Assembly (NCBI GenBank): GCA_015183035.1
Contig: JACZZP010000008.1
Coordinates: 310,001-374,000, forward strand
Direction of reading: 5' to 3'
DNA from: Meloidogyne chitwoodi
Taxonomy: Eukaryota > Nematoda > Chromadorea > Rhabditida > Meloidogynidae
Length of the DNA stretch: 64,000 nt
The notes beneath the pieces are model-generated. The model saw nothing but the letters and a program-made list of their open reading frames with translations. It was not told the origin of the DNA and did not search any database. Made by a program: the position numbers and the translations under genes. Position 1 is the stretch's first letter; every line of letters begins with the position of its first letter. Shown here in pieces: positions 19,926 to 30,230 of this stretch.

Positions 19926-22783
19926 ATGGTCTACAGTAAATATTCTACTACACTTTATGGTCAAGTTGCTCTATTTTTTGCTGATATATTTTGTAGTATT
20001 TTACTTTTAATTATTATTCGTCCACTTTATAAATTTTCTAAAGAAAGAACAGCACTTTATATTTTATTTAGCAAGGTTTAAAGTCCGTTCCAAATAACAT
20101 TGGCCACCCTAAAAATTTCACATAACTTGGCCTAAAGTTGGTTAATTTTTCTAATTTTTTAAATATTGATTCAGCAGCATAAAATACTTTATTTAAAAAA
20201 AAATTTGGCAAAACAATAATTTTAATAAAAGTTATGCAATATTTTCAAAAAAGGAGGTGTTCCAAATAACCTTGGCCACTTTATTTCACCAATTTAAATT
20301 GTAGAAAAAAATCCAAAAAAAATCTGTTGAACATCCTTATTGATATGAGGAAGAATACCGAAAAAATTATTGTTCCAACACTTTCCAGAGACGAGATATA
20401 GAAAGTCCGAAATCAACGGAAAACAGGGTTTTTACACTTAAAAAATATTTTCGACCACTTAGACTAAATTCTGAAAAATTTTGAATTATAGGTTTGAAAG
20501 CCCATAAAATTTGATACAAGATGTACTTGGTCTGATTTCTCAAAAAAATTTATTCGCAGAGAAGTACACCCTTGAGTAAGGGTGTAGTCAAAATTACCTT
20601 TTTCAGGGTATTTTTTGAGTTAGTTATATTCAAGGGCTGACGTCTCGACGAAGGAATTTTTTGAATAAACGAGACTAAGTGCATCTTGTAGCAAATTTAA
20701 TGGGCTTTAAAATGAGCTTAAAATAAAAATTAAAAATTTCCATTAAGAGGTAAAAAAAATTTTTTAATAAAAAAACCCCTGTTTTCTGTTGATTTTGCGA
20801 TTCTCATATCTCTACGATGGAAGATGCTAGGGAACTCACTATTTTTAATTTCGTCTTAATATTGTTAGTTATGTTCTAAGAAATTTTTTTGGATTTTTTT
20901 GTACATTTTAAATTGGTGAAATAAAGTGGCCAAGGTTATTTGGAACACCTCCTTTTTTGAAAATATTGCATAACTTTTATTAAAATTATTGTTTTGCCAA
21001 ATTTTTTTTTAAATAAAGTATTTTATGCTGCTGAATCAATATTTAAAAAATTAGAAAAATTAACCAACTTTAGGCCAAGTTATGTGAAATTTTTAGGGTG
21101 GCCAATGTTATTTGGAACGGACTTTATCTGTAAGGAAGTAAATTATATATATGAAAATCCTTTTTGTATAATACTAAAACGCTTAAAAAATATTTTTTGA
21201 AGATAAAACGATTATTTTTCTATAATTTGGCAATTTTCTGGTTGACATAATATGTATTTGACAAAATGCCAGTAGGGAAATATTTGACAAAATGCCAGTA
21301 GGGAAATATTTGACAAAATGCCAGTAGGGAAATATTTGACAAAATGCCAGTAGGGAAATATTTGACAAAATGCCAGTAGGGAAATATTTGACAAAATGCC
21401 AGTAGGGAAATATTTGACAAAATGCCAGTAGGGAAATATTTGACAAAATGCCAGTAGGGAAATATTTGACAAAATGCCAGTAGGGAAATATTTGACATTA
21501 CTCCATTATATATAATTTGCTTCCTCAAGTATCAGTAAAAAACATATTTTTGATTAATTTTTTTAATTTTAGTCTTGTATGAACTGCATATATCAATCTG
21601 TTTCAATCTTACAAATTATTTGGACATATATTCCATTAAAATTATTTAATTATTATTTAATGAGATTTTTTATTTATCCTATGGCTCAACTTACTTTGAA
21701 TTCTTCTTATTTTCATATGACTTTTTTGGCATTAAATCGTTTTCATGCAGTTTTTTTTATATTCAGCTATAATACGCTGTGGAAAAAACGGTAGGTATAT
21801 TTTTTATTTTCTCTATTATTAAAATAAATAATTTTTAAAATTAAAAAAAACTTTATATTTGTGAATTTTTTAACACTGTTCAAAATTATTTTAATATTTT
21901 TAGTAACATTAAATATTTTATTTCTGCTATATGGATTATCTCCGTTGCTTGGACTATCATTCAATATATTATATTTTATTTTACAATGTTTGAGCAAAAA
22001 GATTTAGGAATTTTTAGGTAAATTTTTATATCAAAATTACCAAATAATAATTACAATTTTATAGAATAATTGCAACAGGAATATTTATGTCGACTGATTT
22101 ACCACTTATAACATCTCTTTTTATTTCATTAAATTGTTATGTTGCAGTTTTGGCAAAGTTTTTCTATAACTACAGTTAATTTAAAATGAAAAATTAAAAA
22201 GACCCTGAATTGAGACTAGAGGCTTGTCAATCGAATTAGCTCGATAATATTTTTCTAATAAATAAATTATTGAATTTAGTGAATTGGGAAAACACCAAAA
22301 TTAGCCATTAATGAAGGGAAATCCCTAATAAATATAAATAAATTATTTTTAATAATAAATTCTAATTAAAAAGAAATGCAAGACAATGCTACTGCAACAG
22401 TAGATAATAATACATTGAAAGAACGTACTTTAGTGTTAACTATTTGTTTGATTAGCATAACTCCTTGTCCTTTTTTAATTGGCTTTTATTACATAAATGA
22501 TGCAGTTTTTAATTTTGCGAGAAATTCAATAGAAGACGAGACTGCTCTTTTAACTGTTTTTTATATAATTTACAATTGTATTTATGTTCTTATTCAATCT
22601 ATTGAAGAAATTTGTTTGCTTTTAATGTCAAAAGATTTTCGTAAATTAGTTAAAAGTCAATTTGTTAAAAATACGCAAACTAGCAATGTTACAACTGTTT
22701 ATGTTTTACAAAATTCACAACAAAGACGAATGAATCAATTAAATTCTAGAAATGATAATCTTGTAAATAATTTACAAACTTAA
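19926..22783 (+). CDS. Nematode serpentine (7TM) receptor 1
   Basis: Five exons, 19926-20075, 21573-21790, 21904-22017, 22065-22174 and 22374-22783, join in phase to 333 residues. Hydrophobic helices are seen in each exon (for example FFADIFCSILLLIII, FISAIWIISVAWTIIQYIIF, LTICLISITPCPFLIGF), with NRFHAVFF at the end of TM3 in place of DRY, as in nematode Srv/Srg-type chemoreceptors, and a 65-residue cytoplasmic tail ending NLQT. The exact family is uncertain. Exons 1-4 have the same lengths (150, 218, 114, 110 nt) and phases as receptor 2. Intron 1 carries a Tc1-type element starting 5 bp after the splice donor plus a nine-copy 26-bp array. It probably detects a secreted or environmental ligand; ligand unknown. 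Confidence 0.8.
20081..21124. mobile_element. Tc1/mariner-type IR/DR element (1,044 bp), non-autonomous
   Basis: Near-perfect inverted arms of about 230 bp (20081-20313 and 20890-21124) are flanked by TA on both sides (20079-20080, 21125-21126). Within each arm the word TTCCAAATAAC(A/C)TTGGCCAC occurs at the outer end and again about 172 bp inward, the IR/DR design of one Tc1 subgroup. The central part is also an imperfect palindrome. No transposase ORF. It lies in receptor 1 intron 1, 5 bp downstream of the donor site. Confidence 0.85.
21254..21496. repeat. 26-bp tandem array, about nine near-identical copies
   Basis: Unit contains TTTGACAAAATGCCAGTAGG; copies are practically identical, which suggests recent expansion. 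It lies in receptor 1 intron 1. Open frames on the minus strand are a by-product of the repeat. Confidence 0.9.
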
Positions 22784-23073
22784 GTTTTAAAATGTTTATA
22801 AACAATTATTTACAAACAAGTTTATAAAATATGTATAATAAGCAGTAAAATACTATATTTTATAAACAACTATTAAATAAAGTTTTCAAAAAGCAGAATA
22901 AACATATGATATGTATTTCTATCTATAATTTTCTTTCGTTTATAAATATAAAAACAATTGTTCAGAGTAGTAAACTAAAATTAAACTTAATTTTATTAAA
23001 GCTCTGTTTGAATTTTTAAAGTTATGAAATTTTTAAGATTCCTTAATTTTAAAAATTTATTTTAATTCTTGAT
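22784..23073. other. Convergent spacer
   Basis: 3' flank of receptor 1 and of peptide gene B. Contains a degenerate ACAAGTTTATAAA palindromic stretch; no coding signal. Confidence 0.5.
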
Positions 23074-23229
23074 TTAATTTTTTAATTTTATTTTTATAAA
23101 AAATATAAACTTGTTGTCGTCAGCCACACACCAAGGAGGACAAGGGCAATTGCATTGACTACAACAATCTCCATTTACATACACAATCATTGTTAAAATC
23201 AACAATATTATGCTATAAAAATATTCCAT
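23074..23229 (-). CDS. Small secreted Cys-rich peptide B (51 aa)
   Basis: Single-exon gene starting at 23229. Signal peptide MEYFYSIILLILTMIVYVNG, then DCC-x2-C-x-C-x-C-x3-WC and a charged tail that ends in a Lys/Phe-rich stretch read through AT-rich DNA. It is paralogous to peptide A by the shared VYVN and CC-x2-C-x-C-P pattern, and by the matching promoter block. It sits between the two inverted receptor paralogues, oriented like receptor 2. The C-terminal 10 residues are low-complexity and may not be under selection. Function unknown; a secreted disulfide-rich or metal-binding peptide is an inference. Confidence 0.6.
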   Translation of the reverse strand: MEYFYSIILLILTMIVYVNGDCCSQCNCPCPPWCVADDNKFIFFIKIKLKN

Positions 23230-23288
23230 TTTAATCAGTTAATCAGTCAATGTCAGGAATTTCTGATTAATATTTGTAAGTTTATTTA

Positions 23289-23342
23289 CATTGAATTTCC
23301 ACTCCTATTTATACACTTAAAATTTTGTCATAATTGACACGT
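23289..23342 (-). promoter_or_regulatory. Promoter block of secreted peptide gene B
   Basis: Read on the minus strand: ACGTGTCAA (23342-23334), TGTATAAAT (23315-23307), TTCAATG (23295-23289). Same words and order as at gene A, and the last two are spaced by exactly 20 bp in both. Confidence 0.55.
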
Positions 23343-23930
23343 TCAAAAATTTTATATTTATTTATTATTAAAATTTATGTAAATAAAAAATTCATTTTCA
23401 CCTTAGAATATCATAAAAATATCTTAATATTGCTATATTTTTATTTTCATAAATTTAGAATTCGTGTCTACTCTACAACTTAAAAAAATATTAATATGTT
23501 TTCTTCAAAGGCTAAAAATTATTTTTTATATTTTTATTTCCTTTTTTTAAAATAAAAATAATTTTATTTTTATGAAATTTCGCTATTATGTGGCAAACAT
23601 TAAATTTTTTATTATGAATTGAGGTCTTTTTTATTCTCTCGAATATTTATATTTTTTAAATTTTATTTTAATTTTTTATTTATTTAAAATTTATTAAATT
23701 TTAGTAATTTCGATTCTTCGGATATAGCCTCTTGAAATTATTTTCAATTATATAAACCATTTTATAAGCTTATAATTTTTTATTTTTTAAATTTGCTTTA
23801 ATATTTTCAAAACATATGTATAAAAAACAATAAAAAAGAAAGAATTAGAGAAAATTATTTTATAGATTAAAAAATTTTTTCTTTTAATATAATTAAATAG
23901 AAATTTTGAGTTTGTAATTAAATTTATGCT
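23343..23930. other. Intergenic AT-rich region
   Basis: Between peptide B and the 3' end of receptor 2. Nothing beyond AT-rich low-complexity sequence was recognised. Confidence 0.5.
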
Positions 23931-23939
23931 TAATTGTTT

Positions 23940-24140
23940 TAAACATTTTAAAACATAAGTTTGTAAATTACAAACATTTTATAAACTTAAGTTTGTAAAT
24001 TACTCACAAACATTTTATAAACTTAAGTTTGTAAATTACTCACAAACATTTTATAAACTTAAGTTTGTAAATTACTCACAAACATTTTATAAACTTAAGT
24101 TTGTAAATTACAAACATTTTGTAAACTTAAGTTTGTAAAT
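23940..24140. repeat. 36-bp AAACTTAAGTTT array overlapping the receptor 2 stop codon
   Basis: About five copies of a unit containing AAACTTAAGTTTGTAAATTA run directly into the last codons of receptor 2. The receptor's own final codons (AAT TTA CAA ACT TAA) form the last repeat copy. Confidence 0.8.
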
Positions 24141-26158
24141 TATTTACAAGATTATCATTTCTAGAATTTAATTGATTCATTCGTCTTTGTTGTGAATTTG
24201 GTAAAACATGAACAGTTGTAACATTGCTAGTTTGCGTATTTTTAACAAACTGACTTTTAACTAATTTACGAAAATCTTTTGACATTATAATCAGACAAAT
24301 TTCTTCAATAGATTGAATTAGAGTATAAATAAAATTGTAAATTATATAAAAAACAGTTAAAAGAGCAGTCTCGTCTTCTTTAGAGTTATCCACAAACTTA
24401 AAAACTGCATCGAATATATATTTAAAACAAATTAAAAAAGGACAAGGAGTTATGCTAATTAAACAAATAGTTAACATTAACATACGTTCTTTTGTTGAAT
24501 TATTGTTGCTATTATTTTCTTTTCCTTTAATTAAATATTGAAAAATTAAAAAAACAATATATTTTTATTTTTTCTTTAAATATTTACTTAAAAATAATAA
24601 AAATTAACTAACTATAATTATAATAAAATTTGGTCAAAACTGCTGTATAAATTATTATAGATATACTGAGAGATGTTACAAGAGGTAGATCTACGTTCAT
24701 AAATATTCCTGTTTTGATTATACTGTTAAAAATAATAATAAATATTAATTTATTAATACGGAATTTAAATAGGGGAAAATGTTGAAATTAATAAATCTGT
24801 CTTTTTTATTTTTTTTTTTGAAATTTATTGTTGATTTTAATAATTTTTATGAATTTTGCCAAGAATTTTTTGTTCAAAATAAAAAAATAACCTAAAAATT
24901 CCAACATTCTGTTTTTCGAATATTACTAATTCAAATATTCTATATTGTATAGCAGACCAAATAAAAGTAATTAACCATATAATTAAAATGACGAATTTAA
25001 CGTTACTTAAAATTAAATAAATTAATTAAAATTAAATAAATTAATTAAAATTAAATAAATTAATTAAAATTAAATAAATTAATTAAAATTAAATAAATTA
25101 ATTAAAATTAAATAAATTAATTAAAATTAAATAAATTAATTAAAATTAAATAAATTAATTAAAATTAAATAAATTAATTAAAATTAAATAAATTAATTAA
25201 AATTAAATAAATTAATTAAAATTAAATAAATTAATTAAAATTAAATAAATTAATTAAAATTAAATAAATTAATTAAAATTAAATAAATTAATTAAAATTA
25301 AATAAATTAATTAAAATTAAATAAATTAATTAAAATTAAATAAATTAATTAAATTTACCGTTTATCCCACCATTTTTGATAACTAAAAGCAAAAAAAACT
25401 GCATGAAAACGATTTATTGCTAACCCAATCATGTGAAAATAGGCTGCATTATATGACATTTGCATAAGAGGGCTAAATATGAACCAAAAAGAAAATTTAT
25501 TAAATTCTGCAGATGAAATATATTTGCAGATATTTTGAATTATTAAAATAAATTGACAAAAACAGTTGATTATTGACTAAAAATTAAAATAAAAAATTTT
25601 ATTTTTGTTTGGCAGTATCGACAACAAAAGTCCGATAAAGGTTGTTTCAGTGTATCTCATATAACTTTTTTCATTTTAAAGCTTTTAAAATAATTTTTAT
25701 GTCATTCGAAAGAGCTCGAAAAGTGGAGTATTTTAACTAATTGGACCGTTCAGATCAGTTGATTTTAAAAAAAGTTACGCCCGAAAAATCGCGATTTTCG
25801 CATTTATCACGCTGTAACTTTTTTCGGAATGATCTGATTGGATCTGTTCAATTACAAAAAATAAACTGTTTATTGAGAGCTTTCGATTAATAAAAGAACT
25901 GTTCAGATCGGTTAAGAAATAAAAAAGTTATGGCAATAAACAACCGGCTACTCATTATAAGAAAAAGTCAACGTCTGTCCTTATAAAGAGATTTTAAAAT
26001 ATTTTAACCTTGCTAAATAAAATATAAAGAGCAGTCTTTTCTTTTGAAAATTTCCAAAGTGGACCAAGCACAATTATTAAAAAAATAGAACAAATAAGAG
26101 AAGCAAAACAAGTAAAAAAATCATTAACTGGCCAAAGAATATCACCATTGTAAGCCAT
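24127..26158 (-). CDS. Nematode serpentine (7TM) receptor 2
   Basis: Exons 26009-26158, 25359-25576, 24892-25005, 24613-24722 and 24127-24524 join in phase to 329 residues. It is a clear paralogue of receptor 1: ALYILFSK at the end of exon 1, INRFHAVFFAFSYQ in exon 2, LTICLISITPCPFLI in exon 5, and an almost identical cytoplasmic tail to the final NLQT. Exon lengths 1-4 and all intron phases equal those of receptor 1. Intron 2 is filled by an 18-copy 19-bp array where receptor 1 has a short intron; intron 1 (25,600-25,980) holds a dispersed repeat sharing TCATTCGAAAGAGCTC with the 39.1-kb repeat. The tail is more conserved than the helices, suggesting shared intracellular signalling or sorting with diverging ligands. 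Confidence 0.8.
25008..25352. repeat. 19-bp AT-only tandem array, about 18 copies
   Basis: Unit AAAATTAAATAAATTAATT is repeated without visible variation in intron 2 of receptor 2; it contains only A and T. Confidence 0.9.
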
Positions 26159-26981
26159 TAATTTTTTTAATTTTTCTTTGAAAAAAAAATAAATTGAAAA
26201 AAATAATTTTAAATTTTTTTCAATTTAAATAAATTAATTTTTGTTTTTAAATTTATATTTGCTGAGAAAATTATAATTTTTTAATTATTTCTAATAAATT
26301 GCCAAGATGAAATTATTTTTTTAAAATAATTGCTATGTTTTCAATTTTACTTTTAAATATTTTAAGTAATAATAATTTTTTTAATTAATTTAATTGCAAG
26401 TTAGGGAAAGATTGGAGTTTGTATTTGCCTTATATCTTCACTCTAAAATTAAAAAATAAATTTTAATTTTTGATTTTAAAATGAGTGGACTACTAAAATC
26501 ATTATTTTAATAAAAATTAAAAATAAAATTAAAAAATTAAAAATAAAAAATTCACAATTTTTATTAATTAAATGCTTATGCTTAAATATAAATTAAAACA
26601 ATTTTATACCCTTTTACAGACAGGAAATACAAAATTTTATTTAAAATTAGCAAAAAATGTTTAATTACCTTTTTAGGACTTTTATTATAAATTTAGTACA
26701 TATTTAAATTTTAATTTTTATTTTCATTAAATTAATGCGCTAATGAATATTTTGACCACACAGAAAGCCTGGTTAATTAAAAAAAAATTTTTTTTTAATT
26801 TTAAAAATTTTTCTATGGGTAATTAGCGAAGATTTTTTTAATTAAAATTTAATTTTTATATTTTTTAATTAAAATATTTTTTCTAATTTTTTAATATTCA
26901 CTGGGAAATTGTTAAAAAATACAAAAATTAATTTAATACATTTAATTTACAAAATTGTAAAATTTATATAATTTATAGTTA
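26159..26981. other. Intergenic AT-rich region
   Basis: Between the start of receptor 2 and the end of the NPAX-like gene. Low-complexity A/T runs only. Confidence 0.5.
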
Positions 26982-28889
26982 TTACTCCCCCTCTGTTTTT
27001 ATTAGTGTTTGTTTTAGTTGAAGTTGTTGACGTTTACGCCTTCGACATTCTGCGTGAGATGAAGGCATTAAATTTCCTGTTTCTCTGAATCTTAAAAAAG
27101 TAATATAAATCAAAGTTTAAGTTTACAAACGTGTTATTAAATTTAATTTACGAACTTAAGTTATTAAATTAATTAAATTTAAGTTGCTTAACTTAAGTTT
27201 GTGAATTTTCAACTTAAATAAATAAACTTAATTGTATAATAATTTATACTAGTTTTTTTTACAAAATTTAAGATTAAACACCTTGTAATAATTTTGGAAA
27301 CACAACCATGTGATATACACAATTGCTTAGAAATTGCGTTAACTTTCATACCACCATGGAAAAGCTGAATTATTTTTGCTCTCTCATCCATGCTTAATGG
27401 ACGCCCTGAAAAATATTTTTTTTTTATTTTTGAAGAATACTACCTGGACAATAGGATCTGCCATAGAGATTAGTGCCACGACCAGATGCTAAAAGAAAAT
27501 AAAAAATATTTTTATTTATTAATTTACATATTTTTTACACACCTAAATTTATACATAATACTGAAAGTAAATATTATTTACTTAATAAAAAAGCGTGACC
27601 TTGAGAAAATTATGTTTATTTAATGTATTTATAATAAAATTCCACGCCAAAAATTCAAAATAATAAGTTTGAATTTTTATGTTTGCGCTTTTAAGGTTAA
27701 ATCACTAGACTTAAGTTTATATTAGTCAAGTTTGTAAATTATTAAACTTTAAATTTTATTTTTATTAGCTTAGGTAGTATAAAAAATATAGATAAACTTA
27801 AGTTTGTAATGGAGAATATAAAGGTTTAAGTTTACAAACTTAAGTCTATTATTTTTTTAATTACTAAAGAGTTTATATACCTATATTAATAAACTTAAGT
27901 TTGTAATTTATTAATGTTTGTAAACTTAAACTTAAGTCTATTGCTTTTTACTCAGTAGTTCACATAAATAACTTAAGTTTAGATTAATAAAATATTTTGT
28001 TCATGCTTATATTTACTTAAGTTTGTGAATAATCTTTAAACCTTTGTCAACATTCCTTTTTCTTCGTACTTTAATGCTACCGCATTCTTCCTTGTTGTAA
28101 TTATTTTGTCGTGTTCTTTTAGAATTTATAGTAGTACTTTGTTGTTGTTCTAGACAATGATTATTTGTCAAAATTTGATTGAAAATTCCTATCTGATGTG
28201 AACAGGAAACGAAAGAATTGTTACAAAAATTATTAGAATTTCCTGGGCTAATTGAAGAAGAAGATGCGGCAGATGATGAAGATGAATAACAGAATGATGA
28301 AACTGAAGCAGAATAATCTAATGGGGCTAAAAATGCTGGTAATTCTTCTATTGATGATTTTGTTGTTGAAATTGTTGAGGATAATGATGAGGAATTGGTA
28401 GAGGTATCAGCAAAAAGGCATGGACGAGAGATATCACTATCTAATTCAATACCCTACAAAAATAAAAATATTTAAATTAAATACAACTAAAATAAAATAA
28501 AGTTAACTTAAATTTATATTAAAAACTTAAGTGCATACTATAAATCTATAATAAGCATACTTTAAGTGTACAAACTTGTTTTCCTATTAAATCAACTTAA
28601 GTTTAAGCTTATGAACAAATTAAAAGAGTGAAACTAAAGTTTAAACTTGAAAATAAATTAAAGAGTGAACTTAAGTTTAAACTTGAAAATAGAGTGAAAA
28701 TATTTATTTATTTATTTTAAAAAGCCTTACATTTAACCAAGCATAAAAATCACGTTCCAACGCTGCTGGAGAGCTAGTATCAATTAAACAACGACAATTT
28801 CTTTGATCTAATTTTTTGTCATTTTTAGAAATTGAAGGCCAATCTGATATTTCTTCTATTTTGATTTTATTCATTAAAATATTTTTCAA
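26982..28889 (-). CDS. NPAX-like protein with only the N-terminal half of a paired domain
   Basis: Five exons join in phase to 282 residues: 28731-28889, 28042-28453, 27444-27488, 27282-27405, 26982-27090. The first 190 residues are Ser/Thr/Asn-rich and unstructured, ending in a basic cluster (KVRRKRN). Then comes a paired-domain PAI subdomain (GRPLSMDERAKIIQLFHGG, ISKQLCISHGCVSKIITRF, RETG), after which the protein ends within 30 residues in a basic Gln/Lys-rich tail. There is no RED subdomain, octapeptide or homeodomain. Nematodes have such NPAX proteins, nuclear DNA-binding regulators; the resemblance to that group is judged from memory. Alternative start at the internal Met 6. The introns carry AACTTAAGTTT words (27,700-28,030 and 28,500-28,690). 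Confidence 0.8.
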
Positions 28890-29039
28890 AATAATTTTTA
28901 ATTATGTGTGGCCATTATTTTTTAATTTTCTTGGAAGAAAACAAAAAAAAGTGAAAGTTGGGGGGTATTTTTATTTTTATTTTGTTTTGTTGTTTTGTTA
29001 TTTGTAAAAGAGTGGATGATTATAAGCAAAAAGAAGAAG

Positions 29040-29100
29040 CAAAACAGCCGCGGGGGGCGACAGGTCGTTGCTGTTGTTTAGGGCCATATATATAAGTTGA
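29040..29100. promoter_or_regulatory. GC-rich island with TATA-like word upstream of the NPAX-like gene
   Basis: CAGCCGCGGGGGGCGACAGG stands out in otherwise AT-rich DNA and is followed by CATATATATAAG, which read on the minus strand is a TATA-like word about 200 bp before the NPAX-like start codon. Promoter function is inferred from position and composition. Confidence 0.35.
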
Positions 29101-30230
29101 TCGGCAACCAGAAATAAAAATAAAAATAATAAAAAAGACACTAAACTATAGTGCTTTTACCTCCTAAAAAAGATTGTTGTTTTGTTGCTTTTAATTTTTT
29201 TATTTATTTTTTTTCGTTTTGCTTTCTTATTTTTCTATGAATTCCACGCATCTTTTTTGTCTTTTTATTTTCTTTTACCTTTAATGCTTTTTTATTTTGG
29301 CCAAAATGATTATAGGCCTGTTTTTTGTTTTTTAAGGAGTCTATATTCAATAAATAAATTTTTTTTTTCCGCGCTTTTTAAAAATGAAAGGAGACAAAAA
29401 TGGGAAAGAAAGTTGAAGGAAAATTAAAGATATATATTTAATTTAATTATTTTTAGGAATTTTATTTCTTTTTATTAAATTATAGCTTTTAACCTTTCCT
29501 TTTATTCTACAAAAATATTTATATATTATTTTTTTATTTTAATTAAAATAAAAAAATATTTTAAAAACTACATGTTTTCTCCTATTAAATTTCTTTTTAT
29601 TTTAATTAATTTAAAAAATAACTTTAAAATATTTTTTTTTTATTTTAATACATATTTATCTTAAATTTATTCATATCACTTTCCCTTATATTTTAAATCT
29701 ATTTTTATTTTTTTTTAAATAAGAAAATGTGCGCTTATCTTCTCTCCCTATTGCCTTGCGCAGCACGCGACTTTTTCCACTTTTCAAAAAAAAAAAAAAT
29801 TTTTTTTTTCCCAAAAAGATCAAGTTTTCTGATACCTCGTCTTCTGCACCTTTTAATTTTTTTTTGCAATTTTTGTGGCTGCGCCCTTTGATCTTTTTTT
29901 TAATTTTTTTATGCGTGGATATTGAGCAATAATATTAATGCTTAAATAAAAGAAAATAAAAAAATCTTTTTCTTTTTCCAAAAACAAGTTAAAAAATAAA
30001 AACAATTTTTTTTTAGTTTAAGAAAATAAAAATAAATTTATAAAAAAATATCTGTTATTAATTGTAATAAATTTTATAAATTGATCAGGTATTTTTGATT
30101 AAAACTGGTTTAAATTAAGAAATAAAAAATAAAAATAAATTAAAAAAAAATATTTTTAATAAATTAAATAAATTAAAATAATTAAATTTCAAAAAAAAAA
30201 ATCAAAAAATTTTTTTTTATCATTTTTTAA
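29101..30230. other. Intergenic low-complexity region
   Basis: Long T and A runs; the open frames at 29,182-29,427 and 29,729-29,932 are Phe/Leu-rich by-products. No feature supported. Confidence 0.6.

Noticed and set aside
21183..21528. Three overlapping minus-strand ORFs of about 90-100 residues
   Set aside because: All three frames are the same 26-bp array, so openness is a repeat artefact.
29182..29932. Phe/Leu-rich ORFs
   Set aside because: Low-complexity T-rich DNA without splice-consistent partners or family features.
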